A stretch of DNA of 64,000 bases, taken from Dehalobacter sp. 12DCB1 (GTDB lineage: Bacteria; Bacillota; Desulfitobacteriia; Desulfitobacteriales; Syntrophobotulaceae). The notes under the pieces were generated by a model. It did not search any database and was not told the origin of the DNA. It was given only the letters and a program-made list of their open reading frames with translations. Shown one piece after another: positions 54,982-63,987 of this stretch (position 1 is the first letter of the stretch; each line of letters starts with the position of its first letter). The stretch lies in NCBI RefSeq assembly GCF_004343605.1, contig NZ_POSF01000019.1:1-64000 (forward strand), written 5' to 3'. Position numbers and translations under genes: made by a program.

Positions 54982-56811
54982 TTACTCAACAGTCACTGAT
55001 TTGGCCAGGTTCCTGGGCTTATCGACATCGTTCCCTCTAGCGATGGAAACATAGTAGGACAGAAGCTGCAGTGGAATCACCGTTAAGAGTGGAGCAAGCT
55101 CATTGGCGGTTTCCGGGATATAGAATATTTCATTAACCGACTTGTGGAAATTGGTATTTCCTTTAAACGTAAACCCGATGACCTTGGCGTCCCTGGCTTT
55201 AACCTCGATCACATTCGAGACCGTTTTCTCATACAAGTCTCTCTGGGTTGCGAGCGCGATAACCGGGGTATCCTCCGTAATCAGTGCGAGTGTGCCATGC
55301 TTTAATTCGCCCGAAGCATAGGCTTCGGCGTGAATATACGAGATTTCTTTGAGTTTCAGGGAACCTTCCTGCGCAACTGCCCAGTCCAGACCGCGGCCGA
55401 TGAAGAATGTGCTGCCCACTTCTTCAAAGTACCTGGCTAGGGTCTTAATGCGTTCAGCTCCTTCTTTGAGGATAATTTCCGCTTTATCAGGGATTTTGCC
55501 GAGCTCGGAAATAATCTCTGTGATCCATTCCTTTGGCATGGTTCCTTTGGCCTGCGTAAGATAAAGTGCAAGCAGGATCATTCCTTCGATCTGGGTCGTA
55601 TAAGCCTTCGTCGAGGCCACGGCAATTTCCGGTCCTGCCCAGGTGTGGATCACATCGTGTGCTTCCCTAGCCACGGAGCTGCCGACGACATTGGTGATCG
55701 CGATAACTCTGGCTCCCTTCTTTTTGGATTCTCGCAAAGCTGCCAGGGTGTCGGCCGTTTCTCCCGACTGGCTGATTACAACGACCAGGGTTTTATCATC
55801 AATCAAAGGGGCTCTGTATCGGAATTCTGAAGCAATATCGACTTCGACCGGTATTTTAGCCCAGTGTTCAATCAACCCTTTGCCGATCAGTCCGGCATGA
55901 TACGCAGTTCCGCAGGCAACAATTGCTACTTTATTAAATAAAGCAACCTCTTTCGGGGTAAGATCCACTTCCTGCAGCACAACATGGTCGTGATTCAGTC
56001 TTCCGGCCAACGTGTCCCGCAGGGCCTTCGGCTGTTCAAAAATCTCTTTCAGCATAAAGTGCTCGTAACCGCCCTTTTCGGCTGCCACGGCATCCCAGGT
56101 GACTTCAAAGACACTCTTTTCAATACATTCGCCTGTCGTAAAATTACAGAACTTCAAACCTTCGTCCGAGACGGTCACCATTTCTCCATCTTCCATGATG
56201 TACGTCTTTCTCGTGTATTTAAGCACTGCCGGGATATCGCTCGCGACGAAATATTCTCCATCTCCGATACCGACAATCAATGGACTGTCTTTGCGGGCTG
56301 CAATCATAACATTGGGATTCTTATAGCTTAGAACGACAACTGCATAGGACCCTGCTACCTTGGCCAGCATTTTTTTGACTGCATCCTGAAGGTCTCCTTC
56401 ATAAAAATGTTCGACTAGGTGGGCCAGTACTTCCGTATCCGTTTCGGAACGGAAAAGATGACCCTCCGCAGTTAACCATTCTCTAAGCTCGAGATAATTC
56501 TCAATAATTCCGTTATGTACAACGGCAAAGTCTCCATGGCAGTCCATATGAGGGTGAGCATTGACATCAGACGGTCTGCCGTGCGTCGCCCACCGGGTAT
56601 GGCCGATTCCAATTCTTGCATTGTAAGAGCGATTGCTCAGCTTCTCCTCTAAATTGACAAGTTTCCCAACACTCTTGGTGATCCGGATCCCGCCTTCTTC
56701 CATGACCGCTATGCCTGAGGAATCATATCCCCTATATTCAAGCTTTTTTAGACCTTCAACCAGAATCGGAACAGCCGATTTCTCTCCAAAATATCCTACG
56801 ATACCACACAT
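54982..56811 (-). CDS. glmS: Glutamine-fructose-6-phosphate aminotransferase
   Basis: Makes glucosamine-6-phosphate for peptidoglycan. Cys2 of MCGIVGYFG is the glutaminase nucleophile, followed by RGYDSSGIAV. Two SIS domains bind the sugar (ISQSGETADTLAALRESK; SYIHAEAYASGELKHG). The C-terminus PRNLAKSVTVE is complete, total 609 residues. A glmS ribozyme lies in its leader, which also has a separate terminator-like hairpin. Confidence 0.97.
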   Translation of the reverse strand: MCGIVGYFGEKSAVPILVEGLKKLEYRGYDSSGIAVMEEGGIRITKSVGKLVNLEEKLSNRSYNARIGIGHTRWATHGRPSDVNAHPHMDCHGDFAVVHNGIIENYLELREWLTAEGHLFRSETDTEVLAHLVEHFYEGDLQDAVKKMLAKVAGSYAVVVLSYKNPNVMIAARKDSPLIVGIGDGEYFVASDIPAVLKYTRKTYIMEDGEMVTVSDEGLKFCNFTTGECIEKSVFEVTWDAVAAEKGGYEHFMLKEIFEQPKALRDTLAGRLNHDHVVLQEVDLTPKEVALFNKVAIVACGTAYHAGLIGKGLIEHWAKIPVEVDIASEFRYRAPLIDDKTLVVVISQSGETADTLAALRESKKKGARVIAITNVVGSSVAREAHDVIHTWAGPEIAVASTKAYTTQIEGMILLALYLTQAKGTMPKEWITEIISELGKIPDKAEIILKEGAERIKTLARYFEEVGSTFFIGRGLDWAVAQEGSLKLKEISYIHAEAYASGELKHGTLALITEDTPVIALATQRDLYEKTVSNVIEVKARDAKVIGFTFKGNTNFHKSVNEIFYIPETANELAPLLTVIPLQLLSYYVSIARGNDVDKPRNLAKSVTVE

Positions 56812-56902
56812 GTTTCTGTTCTCCTCGTTTCAAATTCAAATAATTTAGTTTCATCTCATTCGGTTATGACGTGTTCCTATAACATTATATTTCTGTTAGC
56901 CA

Positions 56903-56929
56903 TAAAAAATAGCCGTAAAGGACGGCTAT
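56903..56929 (-). terminator. Terminator-like hairpin in the glmS leader
   Basis: Arms ATAGCCGT (56909-56916) and ACGGCTAT (56922-56929) with a 5-base loop, followed on the minus strand by TTTTTT. It lies between the ribozyme and glmS, about 90 bp before the start codon. Confidence 0.8.
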
Positions 56930-57094
56930 AGATTTCTAACCTATCAACATAAAGCAAGAGAAGATATAACAAGGCGAGACAATCAAAACAAGTCAAGCCT
57001 GTTAACCTGTTCGTGACTTCTTTTCCAATTTCTTCGCAATCGGACTCAGGAAAGCACGAACAACTGAAGGTATTCCGCAAAGAAAACCTTCTTC

Positions 57095-57230
57095 CTGTTT
57101 GATCCGCTTTTTGTCCCGGAAATTGCTTTCCGGATTTACAGCAAATCTAACGATGACAAGCCACCGAGAGGCACCCGCCGAAAACTTCGATTAACCTCTT
57201 CCTCGTCAACCCTGAATGGGTTCTGGCGCT
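57095..57230 (-). ncRNA. glmS ribozyme
   Basis: On the minus strand the conserved core is present in order: AGCGCCAGAAC at the cleavage site, GTTGACGAGGAAGAGGTTAATCGA, and TTCGGCGGGTGCCTCTCGG. Self-cleavage is expected before the G of GCGCC, between 57230 and 57229. Glucosamine-6-phosphate acts as cofactor, and cleavage lowers glmS expression. Confidence 0.95.
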
Positions 57231-57362
57231 ACATTTCTGTGCGGAAAAATCCGCAGTGTAAACTTTGTACTGTAAACCGTCAAAATCGTCCACTATTCAT
57301 TTTTTTAATCCCTGCAGCCTATTTTTCAACCATCTCCTTATAAATAGTCAATTATCTATCAG

Positions 57363-57492
57363 TGTAATAGACCGGCAATGCTTCTGACTTTCCTATTATA
57401 ATCCATATGAGAAAATAGGTACAGACCTATTTTCTATATGGATTATCTGAAGATTATCTGAAAGAAAACTTAGTTGGTGCCGGTCTATTACA
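57363..57492. repeat. 130-bp hairpin element with 15-bp terminal inverted repeats
   Basis: Outer repeats TGTAATAGACCGGCA (57363-57377) and its exact reverse complement (57478-57492). Inner arms of about 22 bp (57398-57420 and 57425-57446) differ by one extra base around an ACAG loop. No open frame. It resembles a MITE or a non-autonomous hairpin element; the inner stem could also end glmM transcripts. Confidence 0.75.
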
Positions 57493-57535
57493 TTTTTATT
57501 CTATTACGTTTTCCGTCAAAGGGTTCTAACTCCGT

Positions 57536-58882
57536 TCAGCCAAGGTCATTCTGATCGACAAGCCTGACCACCTTAACGACTTCTTCGGCCAACCTGGTTA
57601 ATTCCTGCTGGTCCGGTCCTTCCAGCATAACCCGGATTAGGGACTCCGTACCGGACGGACGAACAAGGATCCTGCCGTCCTCACCCAGGTTTTCCTGAAT
57701 CTCTCTGATCTTCAGGTTCACTTGCTCATTCTCCATAATTTTGTCTTTGCTCCCGACACTGGTATTCACCAGGACCTGCGGGAATCGTTTCATTTGTTTG
57801 GCCAGCTCGGACAGCTTAGCTTTTTTCTCTTTTAATACGGACAGCAACTGCAGACCCGAGAGCAATCCGTCTCCCGTCGTATTGTGTTCCAGAAAAATAA
57901 GATGGCCGGACTGTTCCCCACCGAGGACCGTACCAGATTCCAGCAGTTTCTCCATGACGTAGCGATCCCCAACCTTGGTCTCAAGGATTCGGATACCCGC
58001 TTTGCGGAGAGCTTTATGCAGTCCCATGTTGCTCATCACGGTTACGACCAGTGAATCATGGGCCAGCTTCCCTTTCTCCTTCAGAGCTTGTGCACAGATC
58101 ACCATGATCATATCCCCATCAAGAATATTGCCGTTCTCATCAACCGCGATGATCCGGTCCGCATCCCCGTCGCAGGCCAGCCCGAGGTCAGCACCATGCT
58201 GCAATACTTCTTTGGCGAGCACTTCCGGATGCGTCGAACCGCAGTGGACATTAATATTGATCCCGTCAGGCTGGTTGTAGAGCGGTATAACCTCGGCACC
58301 GAGATCGGCCAGTACTTTTGGGCCCACTTCAAAGGCTGCGCCATTGGCACAGTCTAGGACAATTTTAAGATTTTTAAGTGATACGGAGGTTTTTTTCAGG
58401 AATGTGCTATATTTCTCCGACGCATTTTCGACTTCCACAATACTGCCGATCTCGCTGCCTGAAGGCAATTCCAGTTCATCAATCCTTTTTAATGTATCTT
58501 CAATTTCATCTTCCAACTCGTCCGAAAGTTTAAATCCGCTTCCGGCAAAAAATTTAATACCGTTGTCCTCATAAGGGTTATGCGACGCCGAAATAACAAC
58601 ACCGGCACTTGATTTGAGCGTCCGCGTTAAAAATGCAACGCCCGGCGTTGGAAGGACTCCGGCCTTCAGTACATCGACTCCCATCGAACAAATACCCGCT
58701 GCCAGTGCTGCCTCCAACATATCTCCGGATATCCGGGTATCCTTGCCAATGACAATTTTGGCTTTTTCCTGCCCTTTTCCCAAAACATACGCTCCGGCTT
58801 TTCCAAGCTTGAAGGCAAGCTCCGGTGTAAGCTCCGTATTTGCTTTTCCTCTGACTCCATCCGTTCCAAAAAGTCTGGCCAA
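57536..58882 (-). CDS. glmM: Phosphoglucosamine mutase
   Basis: Interconverts glucosamine-6-phosphate and glucosamine-1-phosphate for UDP-GlcNAc synthesis. The N-terminus is [13 protein letters not shown]. The phosphoserine loop is [14 protein letters not shown], the metal-binding loop is CDGDADRI, the sugar-binding loop is GGEQSGHLI, and the C-terminal phosphate loop is [12 protein letters not shown]. The 448-residue length is normal. It is downstream of cdaA and cdaR as in most Firmicutes, with one extra gene inserted. Confidence 0.96.
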   Translation of the reverse strand: MARLFGTDGVRGKANTELTPELAFKLGKAGAYVLGKGQEKAKIVIGKDTRISGDMLEAALAAGICSMGVDVLKAGVLPTPGVAFLTRTLKSSAGVVISASHNPYEDNGIKFFAGSGFKLSDELEDEIEDTLKRIDELELPSGSEIGSIVEVENASEKYSTFLKKTSVSLKNLKIVLDCANGAAFEVGPKVLADLGAEVIPLYNQPDGININVHCGSTHPEVLAKEVLQHGADLGLACDGDADRIIAVDENGNILDGDMIMVICAQALKEKGKLAHDSLVVTVMSNMGLHKALRKAGIRILETKVGDRYVMEKLLESGTVLGGEQSGHLIFLEHNTTGDGLLSGLQLLSVLKEKKAKLSELAKQMKRFPQVLVNTSVGSKDKIMENEQVNLKIREIQENLGEDGRILVRPSGTESLIRVMLEGPDQQELTRLAEEVVKVVRLVDQNDLG

Positions 58883-58980
58883 ATCCCAGCTCCCCTTTCA
58901 TTTCCAGCCAACTTAAGGTTATATATACTGCTTAATTGGTTTAAATTCTTCTCTACATTGCTGCATTTCTCTGATCTATC

Positions 58981-60597
58981 TTACTCTTTGGGTGCATATT
59001 GCGCCATTAACTTTTCGGCGGCCCTGAGTCCGTCGACCGCCGAACTGGTGATCCCACCGGCGTACCCAGCTCCTTCTCCTGCTGGAAACAGACCTTTCAG
59101 GTTTACAGACTGGCCTGATTCATCTCGCAGGATCCTGACAGGCGCACTCGTTCTAGATTCGACTCCGGAAAGTGTAGCTTCGGCACCGGCAAAACCTCTC
59201 ATTTTCTGATCAAAGGCCAGCAGGGCTCTCTCGAGCACGCTGCCGATTTCATACGGCAAAATTGTATGCAGATCCACGGATGTATATCCTGGCCGGTACG
59301 TCGGTACAAGCGAAAATTTTTTTGTCAGCTGATTCCGTAAAAAATCCTGTACGGATTGAGCGGGCACACAGTAATTCCTTCCTCCGGCCTGGAAAGCCTT
59401 CTGCTCCCATTCCCGTTGGAAGTCAATCCCTGCTAATGGATCACTAGAGGCAAAGTCCTCCGGACTGACTGTCACAACAACTGCACTGTTCGCAATGGTA
59501 GTTTCCCTGGAAAAGTTACTCATCCCATTGGTGACAATCCCTCCGTCTTCGGAAGAAGAGGCAATCACCTGTCCGCCGGGGCACATGCAAAACGTATAAG
59601 CGCCTCGGCCGCTGCTTATATCTTTATAGGTCAGCTGATAGTCTGCCGGACCTAGCCGAGGGTGGAAAGGGATCCCATATTGGGTCAGGTTGACATATTC
59701 CTGCCGATGCTCAATTCGCAGGCCGACCGCAAAAGGCTTCGCTTCTAGCTGCACGCCCAGAACCTTCAGGAACTGATAAACGTCTCGGGCACTGTGTCCG
59801 ACTGCCAGAATCACCGTTTCTGCCGGGATCGTCTCCGCACCATCGATCTCCACAGCCTCCAGTTGATTATTGACGGTTTTCAAACCGGTCACTTTGGTCC
59901 GGAAGAGCACCTCACCGCCCAAAGCTTCAATTTTAGCCCGCATTGCGGCGACGACCTTCTTCAGTATGTCAGTCCCTATATGTGGTTTAGCTGCATACAG
60001 AATTTCGGGGTTGGCTCCGAATTCCACAAAATTCTCCAATACTTCCCGTACTCTTCGGTCATCAATCCGGGTGGTCAGCTTGCCATCGGAAAATGTCCCG
60101 GCACCGCCTTCCCCAAATTGGACATTACTCTCCGAATCGAGGGTTCCTGTATTCCAGAAGCGTTCAACTGCTACGCTCCTATCTTCAACTTTGTCTCCAC
60201 GTTCCAGTACCAGTGGCCTGTAGCCTTTCCTAGCCAGGGCCAACGCAGCAAAATATCCGGCAGGTCCTGTCCCCACCACAATCGGCCGGGAAGTAAGTTT
60301 GGAATTCGGACAGTTGTTTAGTGGGTACTTTTGGACAAACACTTTTTCTTTCAGCCGTGGATAATGAGCCATTGCTTTTCTTAATTCCGGCCCGGAAATT
60401 TGCACAGAAAACTCAACGGTATAAACAAAAAAAAGCTCCGGCTTTTGGCGTGCGTCAACAGAACGCCGCAGTATCCGCAGATTATTGATCTTTTCGCGTG
60501 TCACTTTTAATCTGCGGGCCAGAATATCCGGCAGTTCCGCATCATCCTGGTCCACAGGCAGCTTTATGTCCAACCAAATCAGATTCAATCTATCCAA
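58981..60597 (-). CDS. FAD-dependent oxidoreductase (COG2509-type)
   Basis: A 538-residue flavoprotein. The FAD-binding motif is VVGTGPAGYFAALALARKG (about residue 107), and the family sequence SNVQFGEGGAGTFSDGKLTTRI follows. A second nucleotide-binding region is near the C-terminus (FPAGEGAGYAGGITSSAVDGL). The N-terminal 95 residues form a small basic domain typical of the group. Members are conserved but their reaction is not defined. It ends 98 bp before glmM and begins two bases after cdaR, so it is embedded in the cda-glm operon. Confidence 0.88.
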   Translation of the reverse strand: MDRLNLIWLDIKLPVDQDDAELPDILARRLKVTREKINNLRILRRSVDARQKPELFFVYTVEFSVQISGPELRKAMAHYPRLKEKVFVQKYPLNNCPNSKLTSRPIVVGTGPAGYFAALALARKGYRPLVLERGDKVEDRSVAVERFWNTGTLDSESNVQFGEGGAGTFSDGKLTTRIDDRRVREVLENFVEFGANPEILYAAKPHIGTDILKKVVAAMRAKIEALGGEVLFRTKVTGLKTVNNQLEAVEIDGAETIPAETVILAVGHSARDVYQFLKVLGVQLEAKPFAVGLRIEHRQEYVNLTQYGIPFHPRLGPADYQLTYKDISSGRGAYTFCMCPGGQVIASSSEDGGIVTNGMSNFSRETTIANSAVVVTVSPEDFASSDPLAGIDFQREWEQKAFQAGGRNYCVPAQSVQDFLRNQLTKKFSLVPTYRPGYTSVDLHTILPYEIGSVLERALLAFDQKMRGFAGAEATLSGVESRTSAPVRILRDESGQSVNLKGLFPAGEGAGYAGGITSSAVDGLRAAEKLMAQYAPKE

Positions 60598-60599
60598 CT

Positions 60600-61847
60600 C
60601 TATTCTTTGTTATCTCCAGAAGCAGCTGCGCTTGCCTTCAGAACAAGCTGCACTTTGGGTACGCTCACCATGGTTACCCCGGAAGGAACTTCCCACAGCA
60701 CCGTCGTATCGGAGTAAGTACCTTCCTTCAAACCTTTGGCATCTACCCAGGCAGAAATATCCCCCTGTTGCAGCGCCGCGAGGATATCCGGATACCCACT
60801 GACCTTGATATCAATGGGTGAGACGATATCTGCTGCCAGACCGTCGGGAATATTCTTGATCCCGACAGGTATCCCTTTGATGGTTTCATTCACAGCTTTG
60901 GCATCGACATAAACCATCACACTGATTTTCGTCCCTTGACTGAAGAACACTCCTTCCGGCAGCGTAATCGAATTCAGGGAAATATCAATCGCTTTGGTAC
61001 TGGTGATGCCGCTGATATCAACGGTTCCAAGGTTTAAATATTGAATTGCCTTAAGCTTTTTCTCTGCCCCTACAAGCTTAATCTGCGATGGAAGCGGAGT
61101 CACGAGCCGTACTTCCATTCCATCTGCGGGTGTCCCCTTCGTCGCTACCCGGAGCGACACGGTCTTGCTCGCATTCCCTTTCGGGTAAACAGGCATGATC
61201 ACTTCGACAGTATCAGGAAAGGCCTGCAGCGACTTGTAGTAAGGATCAGCTGCAAAAATCCCCTTGTTTTCAATATCCTCATAAGTAACAGGTCTAACGA
61301 CACTTTTGCTTTCGGTGAGTCCGGTGAAATCAACGTTGACGATGACACTCTCCAGATTCGCCAAGATGGAGGCAGGTCCGCGCACGTTCACCACCGAGGG
61401 TGTGAACAGCATCTCTCCTGCCTCGTAGCCGGAAGCCGGTTCACCTGTAACATTTGCCTCAACCTTTACGATCTTGTCTTCGAGTTGGTCCAGCTTCAGT
61501 GTCACTGATTTCGGGCTGATTTCTTCAACTTTGACACCTTCGGGTGCATTAATTTGGACATCATACGTTGATTCTCCAGCCACAGCGTCTTTAAGGTCAA
61601 CATAGGCAACCGGGTTGGTGCTGCTTTCCTGAGAAGAACTGTCGATCCGAATGGTAATTGTCGGAATCGGCGTTATGATCGCAATATTGGAGGGCTGGTT
61701 GTAAGCTACCAGCTGGACGGGAATAATATTTTTGTTAAAAAGTGTGGCGTTACTCTGACTGGTCAGCCACACCCAGAAGACAATCGCCAGGATGAGAGAA
61801 ATCACTTTATATCCAAGGTTTCGCCGTAGAATATCACGTATTGGCAT
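60600..61847 (-). CDS. cdaR: CdaA regulator CdaR (YbbR repeats)
   Basis: A membrane-anchored protein with one N-terminal helix (VISLILAIVFWVWLTSQ) and about four extracytoplasmic YbbR repeats. It binds and modulates the diadenylate cyclase CdaA. I chose the ATG at 61847 with GAGGTGA upstream, which overlaps the cdaA end by 14 bases, a sign of coupled translation. About 415 residues. Confidence 0.93.
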   Translation of the reverse strand: MPIRDILRRNLGYKVISLILAIVFWVWLTSQSNATLFNKNIIPVQLVAYNQPSNIAIITPIPTITIRIDSSSQESSTNPVAYVDLKDAVAGESTYDVQINAPEGVKVEEISPKSVTLKLDQLEDKIVKVEANVTGEPASGYEAGEMLFTPSVVNVRGPASILANLESVIVNVDFTGLTESKSVVRPVTYEDIENKGIFAADPYYKSLQAFPDTVEVIMPVYPKGNASKTVSLRVATKGTPADGMEVRLVTPLPSQIKLVGAEKKLKAIQYLNLGTVDISGITSTKAIDISLNSITLPEGVFFSQGTKISVMVYVDAKAVNETIKGIPVGIKNIPDGLAADIVSPIDIKVSGYPDILAALQQGDISAWVDAKGLKEGTYSDTTVLWEVPSGVTMVSVPKVQLVLKASAAASGDNKE

Positions 61848-62661
61848 TGTTGTCACCTCTTCGGAACAGATTGTGCCCGGAAGCTTTTTCGACCAGGATC
61901 TCATTCTTCAAAAGATCCCGCAGGCTTTTTTCATCAAGGAAGCGGGTGAGCCTACCGTTTTTAGCCGTAGAAATGGCACCAGTTTCTTCAGATACAATGA
62001 TAACCAGCGCATCTGATACCTCTGAAAGCCCTAGAGCAGCTCTATGTCTGGTCCCTAAATCCTTCTGCAGCCCGTTATCCTGGGTCAAAGGCAAAAAACA
62101 GCCTGCGGCCGCAACTCTATCCCCACGGATAATCACCGCACCGTCATGGAGCGGCGATTTTGGAATAAACAGATTGACCAAGAATTCTGAAGAGACAACT
62201 CCGTCAATTTTAACACCGGTCTCAACATATTCCTGAATCCCGGTCGTTTTTTCAAGGACGATCAGAGCGCCAATGCGACTTTGTGATAAAACCTGACTGC
62301 ACCTGACAATTTCCTCGATCAGCTTCTTATATTCCTCAGGTCCGGTTGTCGCCGGGTGCATGGTAATAAACTTACCTCTGCCAATCTGTTCCAGGGTCCT
62401 TCTTAACTCAGGCTGAAAAACGACAGGCAGCGCAACAACCAACATGGTCCAGACATTGTCCACCATCCAGTTCAGCGTTGTAAGTCCAAGCTGTCTTGCA
62501 ATCAAAGAAATGACCATAAACACAAAAAGACCCTTGATTAATTGGACGGCCCTTGTTCCTTTAATCAGCATAAGCAATTGATAGATAATGATCGCGACAA
62601 CGACAATATCTACGAAATCTTTCCATTCAATCACTTGTGCAAATGTCTGCAGATATGCCAC
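61834..62661 (-). CDS. cdaA: Diadenylate cyclase CdaA
   Basis: Makes cyclic di-AMP from two ATP. N-terminal membrane helices are followed by the DAC domain, with SPLHDGAVIIRGD (DGA motif) and GTRHRAALGLSE (RHR motif). The frame opens at 62688, but the GTG at 62661 has AAGGAG seven bases upstream and gives 275 residues, close to the usual length. Next come cdaR, a FAD protein and glmM; GlmM is known to inhibit CdaA in related bacteria. Confidence 0.95.
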   Translation of the reverse strand: MAYLQTFAQVIEWKDFVDIVVVAIIIYQLLMLIKGTRAVQLIKGLFVFMVISLIARQLGLTTLNWMVDNVWTMLVVALPVVFQPELRRTLEQIGRGKFITMHPATTGPEEYKKLIEEIVRCSQVLSQSRIGALIVLEKTTGIQEYVETGVKIDGVVSSEFLVNLFIPKSPLHDGAVIIRGDRVAAAGCFLPLTQDNGLQKDLGTRHRAALGLSEVSDALVIIVSEETGAISTAKNGRLTRFLDEKSLRDLLKNEILVEKASGHNLFRRGDNNANT

Positions 62662-62787
62662 TGTCTCACTCCTTGAAAAATATATCAATGGATCATGATT
62701 CTACATTAATCCCTAAATTCCTTGCCCGACAGGAAAAATTCCCTTAAAATTGAGCTTATAATAAACTGCAAGGGAGTACTGTTTGCG

Positions 62788-63111
62788 ATGGATATCAAAG
62801 ATTGGCAAAAAGAAGTCGATAATTGGATTTCCCAATTCGAAGAAGGTTACTGGCAGCCCTCTTCGATGATGCTCCGGCTGATCGAAGAAGTTGGTGAGCT
62901 GGCCAGGGAGGTTAATCACCATTACGGAGAAAAACCCAAGAAACCGTCCGAGCAGGAAGGTGATCTTGCGCTGGAAATGGCCGACATTCTGTTTATCATC
63001 ATATGTATGGCCAATTCGCTTCAGATAGACCTTGAAAAATCCTTTGAAGAAATGATGGAAAAATACCGTCTCCGGGATAGCAACCGCTGGGCCAGAAAAC
63101 AGCCGGAATGA
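62788..63111 (+). CDS. MazG-like nucleotide pyrophosphohydrolase
   Basis: A 107-residue protein of the all-alpha NTP-PPase group. EEVGELAREVNHHYG and the later LEMADILFIIICMAN give the EExxE...ExxD metal-binding pattern. The start is the ATG at 62788 (MDIKDWQKEVDNW), with AGGGAG 11 bases upstream; the frame is open from 62722. It likely hydrolyses non-canonical or excess nucleotides. It is divergent from cdaA. Confidence 0.88.
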   Translation: MDIKDWQKEVDNWISQFEEGYWQPSSMMLRLIEEVGELAREVNHHYGEKPKKPSEQEGDLALEMADILFIIICMANSLQIDLEKSFEEMMEKYRLRDSNRWARKQPE

Positions 63112-63283
63112 CTAATCGGGCGTATTTACAACAAGTACCATTTTATACCTTTTTCTGTAATTAGTAAAATATTTTTTATTCATATCCAGTACTTGGCAAA
63201 ATCTATTGACCATCAATATTTCATTATGCTAAAGTAGGCTGAAGAGATACATATTTAATTAGACTTGGCGCAAACTTATCTAA

Positions 63284-63309
63284 TGCCCCTGGACGCAGGG
63301 GTATTTTTC
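63284..63309 (+). terminator. Terminator downstream of the MazG-like gene
   Basis: Arms CCCCTG (63286-63291) and CAGGGG (63296-63301) with a GACG loop followed by TATTTTT. The 63112-63419 gap otherwise shows no gene. Confidence 0.75.
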
Positions 63310-63425
63310 TATTTAATATTAAAGTTTTTTATTAATTATTGTCAAAAAATTTCATTTGAAAAGCTAATAAAATTTTCTAATTTGGTTAAAGATAAAGACA
63401 GAATTTAATTTAGGAGGGAATGACG

Positions 63426-63620
63426 ATGCGAGAAGGCTTGATACCAAGCGCATTAGGAACTGCAGTCACAGCAGCCGGTGTTGCCTTGAGGGTCAAAGAT
63501 ATGAAAAAAAATGGTATGAGCAAAAGAGAAGTATATCCCCTAATCAGTGCAGGGATTATCGGGTTTGGTCTGGCCCATATGATATTGGGCGGGATTGACT
63601 TATATGAACACCGCTTTTAA
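63426..63620 (+). CDS. Small hypothetical protein, likely membrane-associated
   Basis: A 64-residue protein starting at ATG 63426, with AGGAGG at about 63412-63417, better spaced than for the ATG at 63420. It has two hydrophobic stretches (about residues 8-21 and 40-56) around a basic middle (RVKDMKKNGMSKRE). No family is recognised. It may form an operon with the short ORF that follows. Confidence 0.65.
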   Translation: MREGLIPSALGTAVTAAGVALRVKDMKKNGMSKREVYPLISAGIIGFGLAHMILGGIDLYEHRF

Positions 63621-63639
63621 TTTAAGGAGGTCTAAAACC

Positions 63640-63783
63640 GTGGACAATCTCATGCATATGGATTTTGCTCAACTTGATCAGAATCAGCTAAATCAGGTCA
63701 AACAAGCTGAATCAACCCTGAATTCTCAATACAAAGCAAACAATGAAGAACTGATTTTATTGGCTTTTAAAAGAAGCAAGTAA
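63640..63783 (+). CDS. 47-residue hypothetical protein
   Basis: Opens with GTG at 63640, preceded by AAGGAGGT at the normal distance, and ends at 63783. The sequence is Gln/Asn/Asp-rich with LDQNQLNQVKQAESTLNSQ. It begins 20 bases after the preceding small gene and is followed by a strong terminator. No known family. Confidence 0.6.
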   Translation: MDNLMHMDFAQLDQNQLNQVKQAESTLNSQYKANNEELILLAFKRSK

Positions 63784-63806
63784 GAGCCAGCTGACCGCAA
63801 AAGTTG

Positions 63807-63858
63807 CCCAAAGAAAAGACCAGATAATACATGCTGTCTGGTATTTCTTTGGGTTATT
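63807..63858 (+). terminator. Terminator after the two small genes
   Basis: CCCAAAGAA (63808-63816) pairs with TTCTTTGGG (63845-63853), with an inner CCAGA/TCTGG stem, followed by TTATTTT. Confidence 0.82.
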
Positions 63859-63987
63859 TTGCTCCTATTTTCTTATTTTATGAATAATTTTTTTTGGGTT
63901 CGAATTCAATGGAATTCAAATCGCTATACTTGTGATTTTCGATTATAATGGAGTCAGGATAGGATAGCACGAAAGAGAGGTCGTTGA

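Noticed and set aside
56877-57080. 67-residue ORF in the glmS leader
   Set aside because: Overlaps the terminator hairpin, starts inside the ribozyme-adjacent leader and shows no ribosome-binding site or family.
63890-63930. GGTTCGAATTC sequence as a tRNA T-arm
   Set aside because: No acceptor or anticodon stem can be formed around it.
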